Positions 59,349-64,000 of a stretch of DNA of 64,000 bases are shown here, piece by piece; position 1 is the stretch's first letter; every line of letters begins with the position of its first letter. The translations under genes were made by a program, and so were the position numbers. This DNA comes from Chitinophagaceae bacterium (GTDB lineage: Bacteria > Bacteroidota > Bacteroidia > Chitinophagales > Chitinophagaceae): NCBI GenBank assembly GCA_014879565.1, contig JACSRW010000017.1:1-64000 (forward strand), given 5' to 3'. The notes below the pieces were generated by a model. That model was given only the letters and a program-made list of their open reading frames with translations, made no database searches and had not been told where the DNA came from.

Positions 59349-60302
59349 GAGACTAAACAAACTATCCACAAACTCATGTTTATCGAAAACCAGTAAATCT
59401 TCCATTTTTTCTCCTACCCCGATAAATTTTACAGGTATTTTAAACTGGTCAGCAATCGCCAGTACAACCCCGCCCTTGGCCGTGCCATCCAGTTTGGTAA
59501 TAGCCAGTGCCGTTACATCGGTTGCTGCGGTAAAATGCTTTGCCTGTTCCAGGGCATTCTGACCGGTACTGCCATCCAGCACAAGCAGTACTTCATGCGG
59601 TGCCCCGGGAATGGTTTTCTGCACCACCCGTTTGATTTTACTGAGCTCATCCATAAGGTGTGCTTTGTTATGCAGCCGGCCGGCTGTATCAATCAGCACC
59701 ACATCCGACTTGCGGGAAACGGCACTCTGTACTGTATCAAAAGCCACGGCAGCAGGATCTGATCCCATGGCCTGCTTTACAATAGGTACGCCAACCCGTT
59801 CGCTCCAGATAGTCAGCTGGTCCACCGCGGCGGCCCGGAACGTATCCGCCGCTCCGAGCAGGACTTCCTTACCCGCTTTTTTGAAATTATACGCCAGCTT
59901 GCCAATGGTGGTGGTTTTCCCCACCCCGTTTACGCCCACCACCAGTACAACATAGGGTGTAACAGGCAAAGCGGAATCAAAAGCATAACTGTTGGATTCG
60001 GGCGCATCCGTCAGGAGAGCTTCAATCTCTTCCTGCAGCATTTTATTAAGTTCTGCCGAGTTCAGGTATTTGTCTCTCGATACTCTTTTTTCAATCCGCT
60101 CAATGATTTTGACGGTGGTTTCAATACCGACATCGGCCCCAACCAGCGCTTCCTCCAGGTTATCCAGCACTTCTTCATCTACCGTACTTTTTCCCGCAAT
60201 CGCTTTGGTGATACGGGACAGGAAGCCTTCCTTGGTTTTCTGCAAACCAGCATCAAGACTTTCCTTTTCTTTTTTTCCGAACAGCTTATTGAAAAAACCC
60301 AT
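59322..60302 (-). CDS. ftsY: Signal recognition particle receptor FtsY
   Basis: 326 aa from the ATG at 60302 (MGFFNKLFGKKE). SRP receptor GTPase that docks ribosome-nascent chains at the membrane. N-domain helices, then the G domain with GVNGVGKTTTIGKLA (G1), DTFRAAAVDQL, VLIDTAGRLHN (G3), TKLDGTAKGG (G4) and FIGVGEKMEDL. It lacks the long acidic A domain, as in most Bacteroidota. The tail FSLGKGEGNGQ is partly encoded by a heptamer tract. Confidence 0.97.
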   Translation of the reverse strand: MGFFNKLFGKKEKESLDAGLQKTKEGFLSRITKAIAGKSTVDEEVLDNLEEALVGADVGIETTVKIIERIEKRVSRDKYLNSAELNKMLQEEIEALLTDAPESNSYAFDSALPVTPYVVLVVGVNGVGKTTTIGKLAYNFKKAGKEVLLGAADTFRAAAVDQLTIWSERVGVPIVKQAMGSDPAAVAFDTVQSAVSRKSDVVLIDTAGRLHNKAHLMDELSKIKRVVQKTIPGAPHEVLLVLDGSTGQNALEQAKHFTAATDVTALAITKLDGTAKGGVVLAIADQFKIPVKFIGVGEKMEDLLVFDKHEFVDSLFSLGKGEGNGQ

Positions 60303-60314
60303 GGTGATATGTTT

Positions 60315-60374
60315 AAGAACCAAGAATCAAGAACCAAAGAACCAGGAACCAAAGAACCAAGAACCAGGAATCAA
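60315..60374 (-). repeat. Degenerate period-7/8 tandem repeat, 3' of DUF4295 gene
   Basis: Units of AAGAACC, AAGAATC, AGGAACC and AGGAATC, with two 8-base variants AAAGAACC (plus strand). It lies between the DUF4295 gene and ftsY and ends 12 bases from the ftsY start. Confidence 0.8.
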
Positions 60375-60465
60375 ACTGCTCCGCGTTGAGGGAAGCGGTT
60401 TTAAATTAAACAACAAAAGCCATTCGCAGGAACGAACAGCTTTCATATACATCAGATGAGGGCAA

Positions 60466-60636
60466 TTATTTCTGGGCCAGGAAATCCTTCACTTTATCCT
60501 TGTGCACCATTTGCTCCTTAAAGGTATAGGCACCGGTTTTCGGACTGCGTACAGCCTTAATTACCTTGGTATAATTTTTTGCTTCGGCGGCCTGCTTGGG
60601 GTCTTTCTTGATCGCCGTTTTTGCTGCTTTTGCCAT
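60466..60636 (-). CDS. DUF4295 family small protein
   Basis: 56 aa: starts MAKAAKTAIKKDPKQAAEAK, then NYTKVIKAVRSPKTGAYTFK and ends KDKVKDFLAQK. It is too short for most ORF calls. The NYTKVIKxVRSPKTGAYTFKE core is the signature of DUF4295, a Bacteroidota-specific protein almost always placed beside rpmG and rpmB, as here. It is very basic and probably ribosome-associated. Length, position and codon frame leave little doubt that it is a gene; its exact role is unknown. Confidence 0.9.
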   Translation of the reverse strand: MAKAAKTAIKKDPKQAAEAKNYTKVIKAVRSPKTGAYTFKEQMVHKDKVKDFLAQK

Positions 60637-60680
60637 TTTGTAAAGTTGATATGATTATGAGTTAATAAGTTTAAAAGGCC

Positions 60681-60714
60681 CTGTCAACCAGTCAACCTGT
60701 TAACTTTTCAACTG
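60681..60714 (-). repeat. Degenerate period-7/8 repeat, 3' of rpmG
   Basis: CTGTCAACC-AGTCAACC-TGTTAAC-TTTTCAAC on the plus strand. It ends just before the rpmG stop (60716-60718). It is the shortest of the seven tracts. Confidence 0.6.
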
Positions 60715-60715
60715 A

Positions 60716-60898
60716 TTATTTAATTTCCTTGTGAACAGTCACTTTCTTGAGGATGGGGTTGTATTTCTTCAACTCCAGACGCTCGGGATTGTTCTTTTTG
60801 TTTTTTACCGTGATATAACGGCTGGTGCCGGGCTGGCCACTGTTTTTGTGTTCAGTGCATTCCAGGATGACTTGTACACGGTTACCTTTCTTTGCCAT
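60716..60898 (-). CDS. rpmG: 50S ribosomal protein L33
   Basis: 60 aa. [18 protein letters not shown] start, [20 protein letters not shown] core and [15 protein letters not shown] end match L33. The zinc-ribbon Cys pairs are mostly missing (one Cys), so this is the C-minus form that needs no zinc. It lies between rpmB (21 bases) and the DUF4295 gene. Confidence 0.96.
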   Translation of the reverse strand: MAKKGNRVQVILECTEHKNSGQPGTSRYITVKNKKNNPERLELKKYNPILKKVTVHKEIK

Positions 60899-60919
60899 GA
60901 TTATTTCGCTTTAATAATG

Positions 60920-61156
60920 TTAGATTTTTTCTCCTTTCGCACGCAGTTCTTTTACCACACTGTACAGACCATTCTTATTGATGGTCCGGATTGCTTCCGT
61001 GGACAGCTTCAGGGTAATCCATTTGTCTTCCTCGGCCAGGTAAAACCTTTTTTTCTGCAGGTTGGGCAGAAAACGACGCTTGGTCTTGATATTGGAGTGG
61101 GAAACCTTGTGGCCTCCGATCGGGGTTTTACCAGTAACCTGACATACTCTTGCCAT
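60920..61156 (-). CDS. rpmB: 50S ribosomal protein L28
   Basis: 78 aa from the ATG at 61156. [20 protein letters not shown] is the L28 N-terminus; [17 protein letters not shown] and [18 protein letters not shown] follow. The frame extends upstream without coding features. TACCTTTG -7 element at 61180-61187. First gene of the run through rpmG, DUF4295, ftsY and rimO. Confidence 0.97.
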   Translation of the reverse strand: MARVCQVTGKTPIGGHKVSHSNIKTKRRFLPNLQKKRFYLAEEDKWITLKLSTEAIRTINKNGLYSVVKELRAKGEKI

Positions 61157-61179
61157 GATTGATACAAATTTTGGGACGG

Positions 61180-61187
61180 CAAAGGTA
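61180..61187 (-). promoter_or_regulatory. -7 promoter element for the rpmB operon
   Basis: Plus-strand CAAAGGTA (TACCTTTG), 23 bases before the rpmB ATG. It probably drives rpmB-rpmG-DUF4295 and possibly ftsY-rimO. Confidence 0.55.
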
Positions 61188-61394
61188 GGGGAAATCAGGC
61201 AATTACTAAAGTATACAGGCTCTTTTTTTGCATTTTTATTCTGCGGCTGACCCGGAAAGGCCTTCCGGGGCAAATTAATACCAATTTCTGAACCAGTCCG
61301 GGCAGGATGCCCCCTTTTGTCAATTGCCCCTTTTCGGATAACTTCGCAGACTGTAACGCACAACTCAATTATTTATCAACTAATTAGAAAAAAC

Positions 61395-62798
61395 ATGGCA
61401 TACGATGTCGTTGTTCTTGGAAGCGGACCGGGTGGTTATGTGGCTGCTATCAGGGCTTCCCAACTGGGATTAAAAACCGCTGTGATTGAAAAAGAAAGCC
61501 TCGGCGGAATCTGCCTGAACTGGGGCTGTATTCCTACAAAAGCACTCCTGAAAAGTGCACAGGTATACGAATATATTAAACACGCCAGAGAATTTGGAAT
61601 TGAAGCCAGCGGCACCCCGGATTTCGGTGCGGTAGTGAAAAGAAGCCGTGGGGTGGCTGATAAAATGAGCAAGGGTGTTCAGTTCCTGATGAAGAAGAAT
61701 AAAATAGACGTTATAATGGGTTTTGGCAAACTGATTGCCAAAGGGAAACTGGAAGTAACCGGCGCTGACGGCAAAACACAGGTGGTCGAGGGCCGTCATA
61801 TTATTATTGCTACCGGCGGCCGGAGCCGTCAGCTCCCTTCAATGCCCATTGACGGTAAAAAAATTATCGGGTACCGGGAGGCGATGGTATTACCTGAAAT
61901 GCCCAAATCAATGATTGTCGTGGGCAGCGGCGCCATCGGGGTAGAATTCGCCTATTTCTATAACAGCATGGGCACCAAAGTGACCATTGTTGAATTTATG
62001 CCCAGGATCGTACCCGTGGAAGACGAGGACATCTCCAAAGAACTGGAAAAGCAATACAAGAAAAGCGGCATCGCCATTATGACCAGCAGCGAAGTGACCA
62101 GTGTGGATACCAGCGGAAACGGGGTAAAAGCCAAGGTTAAATCCGCTGCGGGAGAAACCGTGCTGGAAGCCGATATCCTGCTCAGTGCAGTGGGTGTGGC
62201 GGCCAATATTGAAGGCATCGGACTGGAAGGGCTGGGTATTAAAACAGAAAAAGGTAAGATCCTGGTTGATAAATACGGCCAGACCAATATTCCCGGGATT
62301 TATGCTATCGGAGACGTAACCCCCGGACAGGCCCTGGCCCATGTAGCCAGCAAAGAAGCCATCAACTGCGCGGAAGCCATTGCCTACAACGAAAAGAAAT
62401 ACGGTCATCTCCCCGAAGCAATTGACTATAACAATATCCCGGGATGTACCTACTGTGTACCTGAGATCGCCTCTGTGGGTTATACGGAAAAGCAGGCGAA
62501 AGATGCCGGTTATGAAATCAAAGTTGGCAAATTCCCCCTCAGTGCCAGCGGTAAAGCATCAGCAGCCGGTCATACAGAGGGGTTTGTGAAAGTGATATTT
62601 GATGCCAAATACGGGGAGTGGCTGGGAACTCATATGATCGGTTATAATGTAACAGAAATGATTGCCGAAACTGTAACCGCACGTAAACTGGAAACTACCT
62701 ACCACGAAGTTTTAAATGCGATTCACCCCCACCCGACTATCAGCGAAAGCGTAAAAGATGCGATTGAAGTGGCCTATGGGGAAGCCATTCATCTGTAA
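61395..62798 (+). CDS. lpd: Dihydrolipoyl dehydrogenase
   Basis: 467 aa from the ATG at 61395. FAD enzyme (E3) that reoxidises dihydrolipoamide in 2-oxoacid dehydrogenases and the glycine cleavage system. FAD motif VVLGSGPGGYVAAIRA; redox disulfide Cys40-Cys45 in GGICLNWGCIPTKALL; NAD motif VVGSGAIGVEFAYFYN; FAD-binding YAIGDV; catalytic His-Glu in HPHPTISE. No E1 or E2 gene is nearby. The longer open frame upstream has no homologous sequence. A strong terminator follows. Confidence 0.97.
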   Translation: MAYDVVVLGSGPGGYVAAIRASQLGLKTAVIEKESLGGICLNWGCIPTKALLKSAQVYEYIKHAREFGIEASGTPDFGAVVKRSRGVADKMSKGVQFLMKKNKIDVIMGFGKLIAKGKLEVTGADGKTQVVEGRHIIIATGGRSRQLPSMPIDGKKIIGYREAMVLPEMPKSMIVVGSGAIGVEFAYFYNSMGTKVTIVEFMPRIVPVEDEDISKELEKQYKKSGIAIMTSSEVTSVDTSGNGVKAKVKSAAGETVLEADILLSAVGVAANIEGIGLEGLGIKTEKGKILVDKYGQTNIPGIYAIGDVTPGQALAHVASKEAINCAEAIAYNEKKYGHLPEAIDYNNIPGCTYCVPEIASVGYTEKQAKDAGYEIKVGKFPLSASGKASAAGHTEGFVKVIFDAKYGEWLGTHMIGYNVTEMIAETVTARKLETTYHEVLNAIHPHPTISESVKDAIEVAYGEAIHL

Positions 62799-62824
62799 TA
62801 ATCGTAATTTACTGAATAAAGCAA

Positions 62825-62858
62825 GGGGCTGCTGGTGATACCAGCAGCCCCCTTTGTT
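62825..62858 (+). terminator. Rho-independent terminator after lpd
   Basis: Perfect 11-bp stem GGGGCTGCTGG (62825-62835) with CCAGCAGCCCC (62841-62851), 5-base loop, then CTTTGTTG; T-tract is interrupted but the stem is strong. Confidence 0.8.
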
Positions 62859-62925
62859 GTTGAGCAGTCGGAAAATTTGGGCGCCTAAGCATACGCCCGC
62901 AGCGTTAGTTATTTCAGGTTGCGAC

Positions 62926-64000
62926 TTAAAGTTTTACAAACTTCATCCTCATAGACAAGCCCTGATCGTTATTTGCTGCAAGAAAATAAATACCAGGGCG
63001 AAGTTTATCCACATTCAGGCTGTGGATTTTTGACGTAACTACCTCACTGGTAATCTGTTGCCCGGAAACATTTGTCACATAAATTCTTTTGCCGATCCAG
63101 CGTGCATCATATGAAAAATCAAGGTAAAGAATGCTGTTAACAGGATTGGGAAAAATCCGGATCTCCAGCCAGCGGGGCTCTCCTTCATCCAAGGGCTGGC
63201 TTTCCTGAATCAACGGTTTGTCCAAACCGGCCGATTCCAGCAAACTGTGCCGGGGACCTCCAAACGCAAAGGAGGCCCACATCCGTTGTTTTTGCCCATG
63301 GGTAAACAGGTTTGTACAAGCGGCAGCCGTAAAATCCATATAATTCATGTACATATCACCTGCCGGGCCGTTCCCGCAGGTAACCCTGACCGTTGTGGGA
63401 CAGCCGGGAGTATAGGCAGCCTGTTTGGGCGTATCTGAAACACCGTCATCGCCACAGTATTCATCCCCCCAGATATGCTTTAAACCCAGCCAGTGTCCGG
63501 CTTCATGAATGATCGTTTCATAAGAAGGATTAAGAGCTCCCAGTCCCAGCACAATCCCGTCCAGCGAAACATCCGACCCGGGTAAGGTTGAATAACCCGC
63601 AAACTTCTCCAGATTACAAACCCAGATGTTAAGATATTTTGAAGGGTCCCATGCATCAGATCCCGTTTCAGCAGATTTTTTCATCCTGTCATCCATCGTC
63701 CACTTCAATACAGGGCTGTATTTCCGGATAATGCCATTGGTATAACGCCGGCCAGGATCAGAGGTGGCCAGGTGAAATTCTATCATACAATCAGCCGCCA
63801 GTGGCCTGAACACAGCCGGGGTATTGACCGTATCGGCATTGCGACGGCGAAAAGCCCGGTTCAGCATGTCCAGTTGGGCATATACCTGCGCATCGGTTAT
63901 TTTCTGATCGGCTGTATGATAAAGGTTGTGGAACACCACAGGAATCTTGATGATCCCGTTTTCCAGGCGGTTTGTTCCGGGCGCTGCCTGCACCTGTCTG
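62926..64000 (-). CDS. Secreted M43 (pappalysin-like) metalloprotease with T9SS domain, 5' end outside window
   Basis: At least 358 aa; the frame is open to the window edge, so the signal peptide and start are missing. The peptidase has the zinc site HEAGHWLGLKHIWG, the Cys-rich GDEYCGDDGVSDTP segment and the Met-turn MYMNYMDF, all typical of M43 cytophagalysins. The N-terminal KIPVVFHNLYH segment is the usual first strand. The last 75 residues (FPNPVNSILYLDFSY...LSMRMKFVKL) are a T9SS type A sorting domain, so it is secreted across the outer membrane. Confidence 0.92.
   Translation of the reverse strand, partial: RQVQAAPGTNRLENGIIKIPVVFHNLYHTADQKITDAQVYAQLDMLNRAFRRRNADTVNTPAVFRPLAADCMIEFHLATSDPGRRYTNGIIRKYSPVLKWTMDDRMKKSAETGSDAWDPSKYLNIWVCNLEKFAGYSTLPGSDVSLDGIVLGLGALNPSYETIIHEAGHWLGLKHIWGDEYCGDDGVSDTPKQAAYTPGCPTTVRVTCGNGPAGDMYMNYMDFTAAACTNLFTHGQKQRMWASFAFGGPRHSLLESAGLDKPLIQESQPLDEGEPRWLEIRIFPNPVNSILYLDFSYDARWIGKRIYVTNVSGQQITSEVVTSKIHSLNVDKLRPGIYFLAANNDQGLSMRMKFVKL

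Overview
The window is a gene-dense stretch of chromosome from a member of the Bacteroidota, most likely Chitinophagales/Chitinophagaceae. The evidence: promoter -7 elements of the form TAnnTTTG before many genes; two secreted proteases ending in type IX secretion (T9SS) type A sorting domains; the small Bacteroidota-specific DUF4295 protein in an rpmB-rpmG-DUF4295-ftsY-rimO cluster; an ftsK-lolA pair; a short-chain type threonine dehydrogenase; 7TM-type sensor kinases; and an Mrp protein of the type lacking CxxC. I see no insertion sequence, prophage, CRISPR array, rRNA or confident tRNA.

Layout. 1-137: end of an unidentified transcribed non-coding element with two related hairpins and a terminator. 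0.2-6 kb: N-end rule pair clpS-aat, an esterase, a receiver-only regulator, valS and a PAP2 phosphatase. 6-10 kb: a large exported metallopeptidase/propeller/barrel protein, then overlapping msrC and acyP. 9.7-12.2 kb: a signalling cassette of lipoprotein, 7TM protein, HisKA_3 kinase and receiver-only regulator. 12.2-17.5 kb: tdh, kdsA, lolA, ftsK. 17.6-23 kb: orphan 7TM histidine kinase, DUF423 protein, aroK, gcdH, a YCII-like protein, pyrF. 23-27 kb: a minus-strand run mrp, paiB-like, a frameshifted SDR gene, kynU. 27-33 kb: hbd, yigZ, ribD, prmC, exbB-exbD, phnA-like. 33-39 kb: a TPR/caspase-like protein with a second, apparently dead caspase-like domain, then an aldehyde dehydrogenase and a DapA-family lyase. 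39-45.6 kb: a subtilase with a T9SS tail, and ppk1. 45.7-57 kb: a giant exported protein (about 2740 aa), a membrane protein, a ferritin-like/VIT iron transporter and two small genes that fit metal or redox handling. 57-64 kb: a MORN-like protein, rimO, ftsY, DUF4295, rpmG, rpmB, lpd, and a partial M43 metalloprotease.

Functionally this is mostly core metabolism and envelope biology (protein turnover, aminoacylation, LPS Kdo, shikimate, pyrimidine, riboflavin, lysine/tryptophan breakdown, cell division, SRP targeting) with clade-specific secreted and sensory genes between.

The least explained signals are: (i) at least seven degenerate period-7 tandem tracts, each just 3' of a minus-strand gene, five of which supply that gene's TAG stop; (ii) eight genes whose -7 promoter element lies 3-5 bases before the start codon, implying leaderless mRNAs; (iii) the tandem active/inactive caspase architecture; and (iv) the giant exported protein coupled to a membrane protein beside an iron-transport gene.
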